The notes: generated by a model from the sequence alone, not told the origin. DNA of 37,040 nucleotides from DATDRS01 sp035291605 (GCA_035291605.1 DATDRS010000511.1:1-37040), one strand, 5' to 3'; shown: positions 6,905 to 15,815, counted from the stretch's first letter. Numbers and translations are program-made.

Positions 6905-8530
6905 ATGAAGAAATTACTGATGGCTTTAGTCGCCGCCTCGCTGCTCTTGACGGCGGTGGCCCCGGTTTTTGCGGACACAATTTACATCGTCCAGCCGGGC
7001 GATAACCTGTTCCGCATCTCGCTGAAGTTTAACGTCAGCGTGAGCGCCCTCATGGCCGCAAACGGGATCACGAACCCCAACTTGATTTTCGTGGGGCAGC
7101 GCCTGGTCATCCCCAGCCCCGGAACGGTCGTCACGCCGCCGGCCACGACCACGTCGCCTCCACCTTCGGGCTCAACGACGACGTATGTGGTTCAGCGCGG
7201 CGACACGTTATACCTGATCTCGCTGAGATTTAATGTCAGTATCAGCGCCCTCATGGCTGCGAATGGCATCACCAACCCCAACCTGATCTTCGTGGGCCAG
7301 CGCCTCACCATCCCCGGCGCCGGCGCGCCGCCGACGGCCACGCCGCCTCCGGGCGCAACGCCAGCGCCGACGACGCCGCCCTCGGGCAGCACCGTCTACA
7401 TCGTTCAGCCGGGTGACGTGCTGTGGCGCATCGCGCTCAAGTTTGGCGTGAGCGCCTCGGCCATCATCGCGGCGAATGGGCTGACGAATCCCAACCTGCT
7501 TTTCGTGGGCCAGCGCCTGATCATCCCGGTTCCCGGCGCGGCCCCGACCCCCGCGCCGACTCAAGGCGGGACACCGGCGCCGACCACGGTTCCCCCGCCG
7601 TCCGGGTCGGGCGGGTTCGAGCTGGGCGGCCAGGTCAATACTTTCTCCGCGCCGGACAAGATGAAGCAGGCGGGGATGGTGTGGGTCAAGCATCAAATTC
7701 GCTGGTCGCCCGGCGCGGTGGCCTCGGTGGGCGACATCAACGACGCGCACGCGAAGGGCTTCAAAGTCCTCTTCAGCGTCGTCGGCCACCCGGAGGATAT
7801 CTCGGGCGGGCGCAACTTCGACAATTTTGCGAACTACGTGGGCGAGCTGGCCCGCCTGGGCGCGGACGCGATTGAAGTGTGGAACGAGATGAACCTCGAC
7901 CGCGAGTGGCCCGCCGGGCAGATCAACCCGACGACCTACGTGGACCTCCTGCGCCGCTCGTACAACGCGATCAAAGCCAAGAACGCGAACACGCTGGTCA
8001 TCTCGGGTGCGCCCTCACCCACGGGCGCGGAAGGCGCTTTCGGCCTCGACCGCGTGTGGAACGACGACCGCTACATCAAGGGCATGGCGGCGGCGGGCGC
8101 GGCGAGCTACGCGGACTGCATCGGCGTGCACTACAACGAGGGCATCATCAGCCCCAAGCAGACGACCGGCGACCCGCGCGACAATTATTTCACCCGCTAC
8201 TATCAGGGGATGGTGAGCACCTACTACAACGCCTTTGGCGGGCAGCGGAGGTTATGCTTTACCGAACTGGGGTATCTCTCGCCGGAGGGCTACGGCCCGC
8301 TGCCCTCACTGTTCGGCTGGGCGGGGGACACGAGCATTGCCGAGCACGCGCAGTGGCTGGGCGAGGCGGCCAGCCTGGCGAAGAGCAGCGGCCTCGTGCG
8401 GCTGTTGATCGTCTTCAACGTAGACTTCACCGTGTACGGCGACGACCCGCAGGCGGGCTACGCCATCATCCGCGCCGACGGCGCCTGCCCGGCGTGCGCG
8501 ACGCTGGGGGCGGTGGTGGGGAGCCGGTAG
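6905..8530 (+). CDS. Secreted protein with three LysM domains and a clan GH-A-like hydrolase domain
   Basis: 541 residues. A signal peptide (1-23, MKKLL... to PVFA) is followed by three LysM modules at about 26-70, 93-137 and 164-208, each with the pattern VQxGDxLxxIS and GQRLxIP. Pro/Thr/Ala-rich linkers join them. The C-terminal half (about 238-541) resembles a glycoside hydrolase TIM barrel of clan GH-A: WNEMN supplies the probable acid/base Glu328 and FTELGYLSP the probable nucleophile Glu454. LysM modules bind peptidoglycan or chitin-like glycans, so the enzyme is probably held at the cell surface to act on polysaccharide; the exact substrate is unknown. AGGAGAAGGAG upstream of the ATG supports the start, and a promoter lies about 100 bases upstream. 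Confidence 0.9.
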   Translation: MKKLLMALVAASLLLTAVAPVFADTIYIVQPGDNLFRISLKFNVSVSALMAANGITNPNLIFVGQRLVIPSPGTVVTPPATTTSPPPSGSTTTYVVQRGDTLYLISLRFNVSISALMAANGITNPNLIFVGQRLTIPGAGAPPTATPPPGATPAPTTPPSGSTVYIVQPGDVLWRIALKFGVSASAIIAANGLTNPNLLFVGQRLIIPVPGAAPTPAPTQGGTPAPTTVPPPSGSGGFELGGQVNTFSAPDKMKQAGMVWVKHQIRWSPGAVASVGDINDAHAKGFKVLFSVVGHPEDISGGRNFDNFANYVGELARLGADAIEVWNEMNLDREWPAGQINPTTYVDLLRRSYNAIKAKNANTLVISGAPSPTGAEGAFGLDRVWNDDRYIKGMAAAGAASYADCIGVHYNEGIISPKQTTGDPRDNYFTRYYQGMVSTYYNAFGGQRRLCFTELGYLSPEGYGPLPSLFGWAGDTSIAEHAQWLGEAASLAKSSGLVRLLIVFNVDFTVYGDDPQAGYAIIRADGACPACATLGAVVGSR

Positions 8531-8552
8531 AAACAACAGATCGGGCGAATTG

Positions 8553-8588
8553 GGCGGATCGGGCGGGTTATGCCTGGCCCAATCCGCC
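8553..8588 (+). terminator. Possible stem-loop terminator after the LysM gene
   Basis: Arms 8553-8564 and 8577-8588 pair over 12 positions with one mismatch around a 12-base loop and are followed by TTATTCT. The T-run is weak, so termination is only possible. Confidence 0.35.
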
Positions 8589-8622
8589 TTATTCTCCAAA
8601 TCCGCTGTTCCCCCTCACGCTT

Positions 8623-8871
8623 TTATGAAGAGCGGCTTGATTTCCGTTCGAGCGGCTTGGCAGGCAGTCCGCGCAACTTGAGCTCGGGATAGCAGGCGTT
8701 GGCGTAGATGCGGCGGATGAACCCCGGCCCCAGTGTCGCGTGAACTGCAAACAGACCGCCGACGACCTCGTACACCAGCTCCGGTGCGATGAGACCATCC
8801 AGCGCGCCATCACTGGCCGCGCGCTCGACAGGCGCTTTAGTCGCCCTTGGCTCGCGCCGCGCGAAGTACAC
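8623..8871 (-). pseudogene. Truncated GxxExxY family protein
   Basis: An 82-codon frame whose middle matches the start of the GxxExxY (PD-(D/E)XK-like) family: LIAPELVYEVVGGLFAVH, then LGPGFIRRIYANACYPEL and LRGLP. Intact members run to roughly 120-130 residues and carry the nuclease-like core after this region. Here the frame ends soon after LRGLPAKPLE, so the catalytic half is missing, and the first Glu-rich helix has drifted. The first 20 or so residues are unlike the family. It lies alone in the 420-base gap between the LysM and nSTAND-WD40 genes. I treat it as a remnant. Confidence 0.65.
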
Positions 8872-8950
8872 CCTCTAAAATTCCGGCTTCGGCCTGCCAA
8901 AGTTGAATAGCGGCCCCAGTCCCGATCCGCCCAATTCCCTGAATCAGTGT

Positions 8951-11900
8951 TTATTCCCCCTCACACGTCGCCCGCTTATCCGTAATGCCATATTGCTCCC
9001 GTTCCTCGTCCGTGAGATCGCGCACCAGACGTGCGCAGACCCAGCGAATGAGATCGCGATAGTCCGCGTCCCACAGCCGCGCAGTCTTGTCATCGCTGCC
9101 CGTCAGCACATACTTGCCATCAGGCGAGAAGGCCACACTCGATACAGAGGCAGTATGGCCGGTGAAGACGCGCACTTCCCGTCCGCTCGCCGCGTCCCAC
9201 AGCCGCGCGGTGGCGTCCACACTGCCCGTCAGCACGTATTGGCCATCAGGCGAGGAGGCCACACTCTTCACCCAATCGGTATGTCCAATGAAGACGCGCA
9301 CTTCCTGTCCGCTCGCCGCGTCCCACAGCCGCGCGGTGGCATCGAAACCGCCCGTCAGCACGTATTGGCCATCGGGCGAGAAGGTCACACTGAGCACAGC
9401 ATCGGTATGGCCAGTGAAGACGCGGACCTCCTGCCCGGTCGCTGCACCCCACAACCGCGCGGTCTTGTCAAGACTGCCCGTCAGCACGTGCTGCCCATCA
9501 GGCGAGAAGGCTACACTCGACACAGAGCCGGTATGGCCAGTGAAGACACGGACTTTCTGTGCGGTCACCGCGTCCCACAGCCAGGCAGTCTTGTCCTGAC
9601 TGCCCGTCAACACATACTTCCCATTGAGCGAGAAAGCTACACTCTGTACGATGCCAGTATGACCGGAGAAGACGCGGACTTCCTGCCCGGTCGCCGCATC
9701 CCACAGCCGCGCGGTAGTGTCCGCACTACCCGTCAGCATGTGCTTCCCATCGGGCGAGAAGGCTACACTCCTCACATCGTCGGTATGGCCGGAGAAGACG
9801 CGGACTTCCTGCCCGGTCGCTGGGTCCCACAACTGCGCGGTTTTGTCAAGACTGCCCGTCAGCGCGTATTTCCCATCAGGCGAGAAGGCCACGCTCGACA
9901 CAGAGCTGGTATGGCCAGTGAAGGCGTGGGCTTCCTGCCTGGTCGCCGCATCCCACAACCGCGCAGTGGAGTCCTGGCTGCCCGTCAGTACGTACTTCCC
10001 ATCGGGTGAGAAGGTCACACTCCTCACATCATCGGTATGGCCAGTGAAGATGCGGACTGTCTGCCCGGTTGCCGCATCCCACAGCCGCGCGGTCTTGTCA
10101 AGACTGCCTGCCAGTACATACTTCCCATCGGGTGAGAAGGTCACGCTCCACACAGCTTGGGCCTGACCAGTAAAGACGCGGATCGTCTGTGCGGTCGCCG
10201 CGTCCCACAGCCGCGCGGTGCCACTCCAACTGCCCGTCAGCACGTACTGCCCATTGGACGAGAAGGCCACCCCGGCCACGGCACCACTGTGGCCGGAGAA
10301 GACGCGGACTTCCTGTCCAGTTGCCGCATCCCACAGCCGCGCAGTGGCGTCCCGACTGCCCGTCAGTATGTGCTTCCCATCGGGCGAGAAGGCCACACCC
10401 AACACAGCATCAGCGTGGCTGGTGAAGACGCGGACTTCCTGTCCGGTCGCCGCATCCCACAACCGCGCGGTCTTGTCGCTGCTGCCGGTCAGCACATACT
10501 TGCCATCAGGCGAGAAAGCCACACTGTACACAGCATCGGTATGGCCGGAGAAGACATGGACTTCCTGTCCGGTCGCCGCATCCCACAACCGCGCGGTCTT
10601 GTCAAAACTGCCCGTCAGCACGTATTTTCCATCGGCTGAGAAAGCCACGCTCAACACACCGTTGATATGGCCGGTGAAGATGCGGACTTCCTGTCCGGTC
10701 GCCGCATCCCACAACCGCGCGGTCTTGTCAAAACTGCCAGTCAGCACGTATTTTCCATCGGCTGATAGGGCCACGCTCAACACACTGTCACTATGGCCGA
10801 TGAACTGCTTTCGCGCGTAAGGGATACGAGACGAAGCCTTGCCCAGAGTAGCATCGGCCTGCAGGGAGTAGGCGGACCGCAGACTCCGAATGGCAAGCAA
10901 GGCAGCAGTTTCAGCATTGCCAGCGGGAGACTGCAAAATGACATTAGCTTCAGCAGCCAGCCGCAGGCTGTCGGCGCGGGCGAGGTTCGCCTGCGCCTGA
11001 CGAGCATTCGCGTTGGATCGGAAGCCAAAGATCACAGCGGCAATTCCAAACAAGCAGGCAAACAATGCCGCCGTTAACGCCAACGCCCCCACCGCAGTGA
11101 TGAGGCGGTTGCGGGCGCGGAGGCGCGCGGCATTCTGGCGCTCTTTCTCCAACTCGGCCTGTTGCCGCGCCGCTTCTGCGCGCCGGGCAGCCTCGCGCGC
11201 CTCAATGCTCGCCTCCACGAATGCCTGCGCCAGCCCGCTCAATACCAGTTTCTTAGCCCCCATCTGCTCGCGCGCCGCCGCCAGCCGCGCACCCACGTAC
11301 ATATAACTTGAGTCGCGCCCGCTCCGTTCCCATTCCTGTGCGTCCTCGGCGATCTGGTTTTGCAGCGCAATGGCCTCGCGGTTCTCGTTCACCAGCCGCT
11401 TCAGCCACGGCCAGGCGTCAATCAACCGCTCGTGCGCAATCGTCGCCGTCCGCGCCCGCACCCCCGCCTCCTCGCGCTCGTCGGTCGTGATCAGCCGCGC
11501 ATCGGCCAGCCGCCCCAGCACCGCTTCCACCTGCGCCGGGTCTGCGCCCGCCGGGACCAATTCCTCAAACGCCGCCGTGCGCCGCGTGTCCTGCGCGCCG
11601 CGCCCGATTTCAACCAGCCCGGTGAAGATGTCGCGGGCGAGACCCTGCTCTTCTGCCCTCAACTGGGCAAACGCGGCGTCGGCGTGGCGTTCGAGCGATT
11701 TGTGCAATCCCCCGCGCGCCAGGTAGCCGTCTAGCGTCAGCGCGATCACGCCACCTGCCGCTTGTTGAGAGTCAAACAAGTCTTTGAGCGCGAACTGCAT
11801 CAGCGGCAGTGCCCCCGGCTCGTCCTGCATGTCGTTGATGATCTGCGCGATCAGGTCGGGGTCAATGCGCAGGCCCACTTGCAGGGCCGGGCGAGCAATC

Positions 11901-12739
11901 GCGCTCACCAGTTCGTCGGCCTGCATCGCGCCGACTTGCAGAAACTGCTGGTTGAGCAAGGCGTTCAGTCGGGGATACGTCGCGCAGTCTGAGACGAAAT
12001 CCGACCGCAGCGCGAACAGCACCGTGACGCGCCCACCCTCGACCGTTGCGGCGTGCGTGAGCAAATTCAGGAACGCGGCGCGCTCGGATTCTTTGGCGAC
12101 TTGCGTGAAGGTCTCTTCGAACTGGTCTACGAAGATGATCGCGCGGCGGTTGCGTCCCTCGCCCAGCGCGGCCTCGGCCCACTGGTGCAAGAGGAGGGCG
12201 TCGGTCGGGCCTTTAGTGCGGATGTCCTGCCCGGCGTTGAGCGTCCCGGCGAGGCTGGAGGCGACGCGCGCCAACGCGTCGAGCGGATGACGCCCAGGCG
12301 TCAGCGTCTCGTAACGCCAGCGGTCGCTCTTGGGCAGTGCGCCCTGCCTGAGCGCGTGGATCAGCCCCGCCCGCACGAGTGAGGACTTGCCGCTGCCGGA
12401 CGGCCCGGCAATCACGACGAAGCGCGACTGCCCGACCCGCGCCACGATTTCGTCCACCAATTTCTCGCGCCCGAAGAAAGTTTCCGCATCTTCTTCGCCG
12501 AAGGCTTCCAGCCCGCGATAGGGACAGCGGCCATCAAAAGGTTTAGGTTGGAACGTCGCGCTGATCTGTTGGAGGAGGGCGCTGATCTGCTTGGCAGTGT
12601 AGCCGACGATTTTATCGCGGCCCACCACGTCGCCGCCGATGGCGAGATTGCCGCCCGCGGTGAGGTCAATGGCGCTCTGACCACCCTGGCTTTCGGCCGG
12701 TTCAAGGGGCGATGCGTTTGTTGGCGGAGTGTCGGCCAT
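8951..12739 (-). CDS. nSTAND1 ATPase with transmembrane helix and 14 WD40 repeats
   Basis: 1262 residues. The N-terminus carries a short glycine-rich motif (GGNLAIGGDVVGRDK). The nSTAND1 hallmark CPYRGLEAF...FFGRE follows, with Walker A GPSGSGKSS (about 112-120) and Walker B AIIFVDQFEE. A helical and coiled-coil segment rich in Arg/Ala/Glu leads to one transmembrane helix at about 546-573. The C-terminus is fourteen 42-residue WD40 repeats, enough for two seven-bladed propellers. STAND proteins are signal-sensing ATP switches, some of them in antiphage defence or programmed death. No effector enzyme domain is visible here, so it may be a sensor or scaffold. The ATG at 12739 has AGGG five bases upstream; a TTG at 12754 is possible. 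A promoter lies at 12784-12811. Confidence 0.92.
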   Translation of the reverse strand: MADTPPTNASPLEPAESQGGQSAIDLTAGGNLAIGGDVVGRDKIVGYTAKQISALLQQISATFQPKPFDGRCPYRGLEAFGEEDAETFFGREKLVDEIVARVGQSRFVVIAGPSGSGKSSLVRAGLIHALRQGALPKSDRWRYETLTPGRHPLDALARVASSLAGTLNAGQDIRTKGPTDALLLHQWAEAALGEGRNRRAIIFVDQFEETFTQVAKESERAAFLNLLTHAATVEGGRVTVLFALRSDFVSDCATYPRLNALLNQQFLQVGAMQADELVSAIARPALQVGLRIDPDLIAQIINDMQDEPGALPLMQFALKDLFDSQQAAGGVIALTLDGYLARGGLHKSLERHADAAFAQLRAEEQGLARDIFTGLVEIGRGAQDTRRTAAFEELVPAGADPAQVEAVLGRLADARLITTDEREEAGVRARTATIAHERLIDAWPWLKRLVNENREAIALQNQIAEDAQEWERSGRDSSYMYVGARLAAAREQMGAKKLVLSGLAQAFVEASIEAREAARRAEAARQQAELEKERQNAARLRARNRLITAVGALALTAALFACLFGIAAVIFGFRSNANARQAQANLARADSLRLAAEANVILQSPAGNAETAALLAIRSLRSAYSLQADATLGKASSRIPYARKQFIGHSDSVLSVALSADGKYVLTGSFDKTARLWDAATGQEVRIFTGHINGVLSVAFSADGKYVLTGSFDKTARLWDAATGQEVHVFSGHTDAVYSVAFSPDGKYVLTGSSDKTARLWDAATGQEVRVFTSHADAVLGVAFSPDGKHILTGSRDATARLWDAATGQEVRVFSGHSGAVAGVAFSSNGQYVLTGSWSGTARLWDAATAQTIRVFTGQAQAVWSVTFSPDGKYVLAGSLDKTARLWDAATGQTVRIFTGHTDDVRSVTFSPDGKYVLTGSQDSTARLWDAATRQEAHAFTGHTSSVSSVAFSPDGKYALTGSLDKTAQLWDPATGQEVRVFSGHTDDVRSVAFSPDGKHMLTGSADTTARLWDAATGQEVRVFSGHTGIVQSVAFSLNGKYVLTGSQDKTAWLWDAVTAQKVRVFTGHTGSVSSVAFSPDGQHVLTGSLDKTARLWGAATGQEVRVFTGHTDAVLSVTFSPDGQYVLTGGFDATARLWDAASGQEVRVFIGHTDWVKSVASSPDGQYVLTGSVDATARLWDAASGREVRVFTGHTASVSSVAFSPDGKYVLTGSDDKTARLWDADYRDLIRWVCARLVRDLTDEEREQYGITDKRATCEGE
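9038..10801 (-). repeat. Fourteen tandem 126-bp WD40-coding repeats
   Basis: The 3' part of the nSTAND1 gene is an uninterrupted array of fourteen 42-codon units with the core SVAFSPDGKYVLTGS and TARLWDAATGQEVRVF. Every unit keeps exactly 126 bases and long stretches are nearly identical between units at DNA level, for example CGCATCCCACA-CCGCGCGGT on the plus strand. This points to recent amplification or ongoing gene-conversion-like homogenisation. Assembly from short reads could miscount units. Confidence 0.93.
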
Positions 12740-12783
12740 AACGACCCTGGGCAAAGTAACTGATAAGGGTCAGCACTGTCTGG

Positions 12784-12811
12784 ATTGTAGCACTGTTCTA
12801 TAGCCCGCCAA
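12784..12811 (-). promoter_or_regulatory. Promoter of the nSTAND1-WD40 gene
   Basis: Minus strand TTGGCG (12811-12806), a 16-base spacer, and TACAAT (12789-12784) with TGC just upstream (extended -10). Predicted start near 12777 gives a leader of about 38 bases. It makes the gene a unit separate from the LytR-CpsA-Psr gene upstream. Confidence 0.5.
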
Positions 12812-12900
12812 AACGGAAGCCGGTATTATGGTTTAGCGACTTCAACGACCTGTATTTGGATGCTCTGCGTTGCTATCTCGACTCGTATCACCCTGGGCGT

Positions 12901-13887
12901 TTATTGCCCAAACATTTCCATCAACACCGGATTGATCTTGGCCCACACCGGCAGTTGCACCGCGCCGCCGCCGTCGGTGGTGTAGGGTTGGACCATCTCG
13001 CCTTCGATGACGCGGTGGTCGAGGCCGGAGGGGCCGACGAGCAGGAGGGTGGGGGCCAGGCGGACGGCTTGCAGGAAGGTCAGGTCGGTGCTCGCCGATT
13101 GCTTGACGGCGGCGATGAGCCGGGGCAGGTAGGCCCACGCGCCCGGCTGGAGCAGCCGCGCGGCGAGGGCCTGAATGACCAGTTGCTGCCGCTCTGCCCT
13201 TTGAAAATCTGACGAGCCGTGGCGGATGCGCGCGTAGGCCAGCGCGCGCGCGCCGTCCATGTGCTGCCGCCCGGCCTCGAAGGCCACCGTCGTCACGCCG
13301 TAATCGTCGGTCGGATACTCGTAGTCTATCAGGGGATGAGGCACATCTACCTCGATCCCGCCCACCGCGTCCACGATCTTCACAAACCCGGCGAGGTCCA
13401 TGCGCACGTAGTTGTGCACGGCCACGCCGAAGTTCGCGCGCACGGTTTCCATCGCGGCGGCGGGGCCGGCGCCGGGCGTCTCGGCCTCTGCGAGGAAGTG
13501 GGCTGTGTTGATGCGGCCCTCTGCGCCCCCCGGCAGCCGCACGTACAGGTCGCGCGGGATGGAGAGCAGGCCGGCGTACGTCTGTTCGGGGTAGATCGTC
13601 GCCAAGATCATCGTGTCCGTGCGGCTGACGAAAGTCTTTTCGTCGGGGCGGCGATCCAGCCCGAGGAACAAGATGTTTGTGCGGGGCGGGGGAAACATGA
13701 GCAGCGCGGCGACGATGAGGCCAAAGAGCAGCGCGCCGCCGCCGAGGAACCCGACCAGATATCCGCGGACGAAGTCGCCGAATGGGCGCATTTTCCGGGT
13801 TGCCAGGCGGGCAGGGGGGCCGGGCGGCGGGGGAGCAGGGGAGATGACGGATGGCTCAGGTCTAGTATCGGTATGCATACGCCGCAT
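12901..13887 (-). CDS. LytR-CpsA-Psr (LCP) family protein
   Basis: 328 residues. A short cytoplasmic Pro-rich N-terminus is followed by one transmembrane helix (about 43-65, GFLGGGALLFGLIVAALL) and an extracytoplasmic LCP domain. Family motifs are visible: ILFLGLDRRP, SRTDTMIL, LSIPRDLYVRLPG and ARIRHGSSDFQRAERQQ. LCP proteins transfer polyprenyl-linked glycans to the cell wall or other surface acceptors. The ATG at 13887 is preferred because AGG lies about ten bases upstream; ATG 13878 is also possible. The longer frame would run through the ffh promoter. It is divergent from ffh and precedes the nSTAND1 gene by 161 bases. Confidence 0.88.
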   Translation of the reverse strand: MRRMHTDTRPEPSVISPAPPPPGPPARLATRKMRPFGDFVRGYLVGFLGGGALLFGLIVAALLMFPPPRTNILFLGLDRRPDEKTFVSRTDTMILATIYPEQTYAGLLSIPRDLYVRLPGGAEGRINTAHFLAEAETPGAGPAAAMETVRANFGVAVHNYVRMDLAGFVKIVDAVGGIEVDVPHPLIDYEYPTDDYGVTTVAFEAGRQHMDGARALAYARIRHGSSDFQRAERQQLVIQALAARLLQPGAWAYLPRLIAAVKQSASTDLTFLQAVRLAPTLLLVGPSGLDHRVIEGEMVQPYTTDGGGAVQLPVWAKINPVLMEMFGQ

Positions 13888-13899
13888 TTTATCAAAACC

Positions 13900-13929
13900 T
13901 TGACGGATATCGCCGCGTCGGGTTACAAT
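13900..13929 (+). promoter_or_regulatory. Promoter of ffh operon
   Basis: TTGACG (13900-13905), an 18-base spacer, TACAAT (13924-13929). Predicted start near 13936 leaves a leader of about 88 bases before the ffh ATG. The leader contains short GGCC/ACGGC inverted segments but no riboswitch that I recognise. Confidence 0.6.
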
Positions 13930-14023
13930 CCCTGCCGGTGACCAACGGCTGGCCATTGTGCTGGCCGTTCTGTCTGTTTGGGTGACCATGGGCGTCTGTT
14001 CCATTCGCGTCATCTATTGATCC

Positions 14024-15334
14024 ATGTTCCAGAATCTCTCCGGGAGACTCCAGGGCGTCTTTGACAAGCTCACGCGGCGCGGCAAGCTCTCCGAAGCCGA
14101 CGTGGACGAGGCCTTGCGCGAGGTCCGGCTGGCGCTGCTCGAAGCCGACGTGCACTTTTCCGTCGTCAAGAGCTTTCTGGACCGGGTGCGGGCGCGGGCG
14201 GTGGGCGTGGAAGTTTCGCGCGCGCTCAACCCCGGCCAGCAGGTCATCAAGATCGTCAACGAAGAACTCGTCGCCACGCTGGGCGAGCCGGGCAGGTTGC
14301 AGCTCAAAGGCCCGCAGCCGCGCGTGGTGATGCTCGTCGGCCTGCAAGGAGGAGGCAAGACGACGACCGCCGCCAAGCTGGCGCGGCGCTTGCGGGCGCA
14401 GGGCGAGCGCGTGATGCTTGTCGCCGCCGACCCCTACCGGCCGGCCGCCATCCAGCAGTTGCAGACGCTCGGCGCGGCGATTGACGTGCCGGTGCACGCA
14501 GGCGAGGCCAGGCCGCCCGACTTGTGCGCCGAGGCTGTGCGCGTGGGCGAGAAGCAGGGCAAGACTGTCGTCATCTTCGACACCGCCGGGCGCTTGCAGA
14601 TTGACGAGGAACTGATGCACGAACTCGTCGCCATCCGCGAGCGCACCAAGCCGGTGGAAGTGCTGCTGGTGGCCGATGCCATGACCGGGCAGGAAGCGGT
14701 GCGCGTGGCCGAGGGCTTCCACAAGCAAGTCGGCCTCACCGGGTTGATCCTGACGAAGGTGGACGGCGACGCCCGGGGCGGCGCGGCGATCTCGATGCGC
14801 TCGGTGACCGGCGTCCCGATCAAGTTCCTCAGCGCGGGCGAGAAGGTGGACGCGCTCGAAGCCTTTGAGCCGGCCCGTCTGGCCTCGCGCATCCTCGGCA
14901 TGGGCGACATCCTCGGACTGATTGAGCGCGCCGAGGCGATGGACCGGGAGACCGCGCAGAAATCGGCGGAGAATTTGCTCGCGGGCAAGTTCACGCTGGA
15001 GGACATGATCACGCAGCTGCGCGAGGTGCGGAAGATGGGCCCCATCGGCCAGCTGCTGGGGATGATCCCGGGCCTGGGCGGCGCGCAGATGCAGGTTGAC
15101 GAAGAGGCCGCCGAGCAGCAGTTGAAGCGCACCGAGGCCATCATTTATTCGATGACGTCGCGCGAGCGGCGCCACCCGGACATCCTGAACGCCAGCCGCA
15201 AGCGGCGCATCGCCGCCGGGTCTGGCACGTCCGTGTACGAGGTCAATCAACTGCTGAAGCAGTTCAAGGATATGCAGAAACTGATGAAGCAGATGGGGAG
15301 CAAGAAGGGGCTTGGACTTCCGAGATTCAGGTAA
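14024..15334 (+). CDS. ffh: Signal recognition particle protein Ffh (SRP54)
   Basis: 436 residues, slightly shorter than the usual 440-460. Helical N domain at 1-90. GTPase G domain with G1 GLQGGGKTTT (106-115), DPYRPAA, DTAGRLQID and TKVDGDARGG. Met-rich M domain from about 300, including GQLLGMIPG and the RNA-binding region RRHPDILNASRKRRIAAGSG. It binds 4.5S RNA and ribosome-bound signal sequences and delivers them to FtsY at the membrane. The 4.5S RNA and ftsY genes are not in the window. Start ATG at 14024 matches the family N-terminus MFxxLSxRLQ, although no strong Shine-Dalgarno precedes it. It leads a cluster with rpsP 14 bases downstream. Confidence 0.97.
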   Translation: MFQNLSGRLQGVFDKLTRRGKLSEADVDEALREVRLALLEADVHFSVVKSFLDRVRARAVGVEVSRALNPGQQVIKIVNEELVATLGEPGRLQLKGPQPRVVMLVGLQGGGKTTTAAKLARRLRAQGERVMLVAADPYRPAAIQQLQTLGAAIDVPVHAGEARPPDLCAEAVRVGEKQGKTVVIFDTAGRLQIDEELMHELVAIRERTKPVEVLLVADAMTGQEAVRVAEGFHKQVGLTGLILTKVDGDARGGAAISMRSVTGVPIKFLSAGEKVDALEAFEPARLASRILGMGDILGLIERAEAMDRETAQKSAENLLAGKFTLEDMITQLREVRKMGPIGQLLGMIPGLGGAQMQVDEEAAEQQLKRTEAIIYSMTSRERRHPDILNASRKRRIAAGSGTSVYEVNQLLKQFKDMQKLMKQMGSKKGLGLPRFR

Positions 15335-15348
15335 AGGAGAAACTTTTC

Positions 15349-15762
15349 ATGGTTCGTCTTCGTTTACGCAGAGCAGGCTCCAAAGCCCAGCCGAGCTTCC
15401 GCATCGTCGCCGCCGACCGCGAGCACCCGCGCGACGGGCGCTTTCTCGAAATGGTGGGGCATTACAACCCCCGCACCGAGCCGGCCACCATCGTGGTGGA
15501 CGAGGCCCGCGCTTTCCACTGGCTGAAGAACGGCGCGCAGCCCAGCGAGTCGGTGGCGCGGCTGCTCAAGCTCGCCGGCACACTGGACCGGTTCGAGCGG
15601 TTGAAGAAGGGCGAGGCGCTGGAAGCCCTCGTCGCCGAGGCGGAAGCGGCGGCGGCGCAGCGCCAGGTGGATCCGCGCACCACCCGCGCGCCCGGCGCGA
15701 CCGCCAAGCCCTCCAAGAAGAAGAAAGCCGCGGAAGGCGGCGATCAGAAAGCGCAGGGATGA
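15349..15762 (+). CDS. rpsP: 30S ribosomal protein S16
   Basis: 137 residues. The first 80 match bS16: MVRLRLRRAGSKAQPSFRIV, DGRFLEMVGHYNP and an ending such as SVARLLKLAG. The remaining tail of about 55 residues is Ala/Lys/Glu-rich and ends in KPSKKKKAAEGGDQKAQG, a low-complexity extension of the kind found in several phyla. Binds 16S rRNA during small-subunit assembly. AAGGAG lies about nine bases before the ATG. The gene is 14 bases after ffh and 53 before khpA. Confidence 0.97.
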   Translation: MVRLRLRRAGSKAQPSFRIVAADREHPRDGRFLEMVGHYNPRTEPATIVVDEARAFHWLKNGAQPSESVARLLKLAGTLDRFERLKKGEALEALVAEAEAAAAQRQVDPRTTRAPGATAKPSKKKKAAEGGDQKAQG

Positions 15763-15815
15763 GCCGGTGGCTCGTCTCCTGGCCCGGATGAGAGCAGTGG
15801 AGCGGGGGTGAGATC

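Larger units (their letters stand above)
8547..8937. repeat. Perfect 17-bp inverted repeats flanking a gene remnant
   Basis: Bases 8547-8563 (GAATTGGGCGGATCGGG) are exactly reverse-complementary to 8921-8937. The pair brackets the decayed GxxExxY gene. The inner sequences after 8578 and after 8921 also resemble each other as direct copies (CCC-A/G-ATCCGCC ... CCCCCTCAC). Either a small mobile unit or two insertions of a dispersed repeat would explain this. Confidence 0.6.

Noticed and set aside
8903..10009. Plus-strand frame encoding a repetitive VPQPRG...ARQHVLPI protein
   Set aside because: The 42-residue period is the antisense image of the WD40 repeats; no family, promoter or Shine-Dalgarno supports it.
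9038..10801. CRISPR-like or non-coding tandem repeat array
   Set aside because: Units are 126 bases, contiguous without spacers, and translate in one frame into WD40 repeats.
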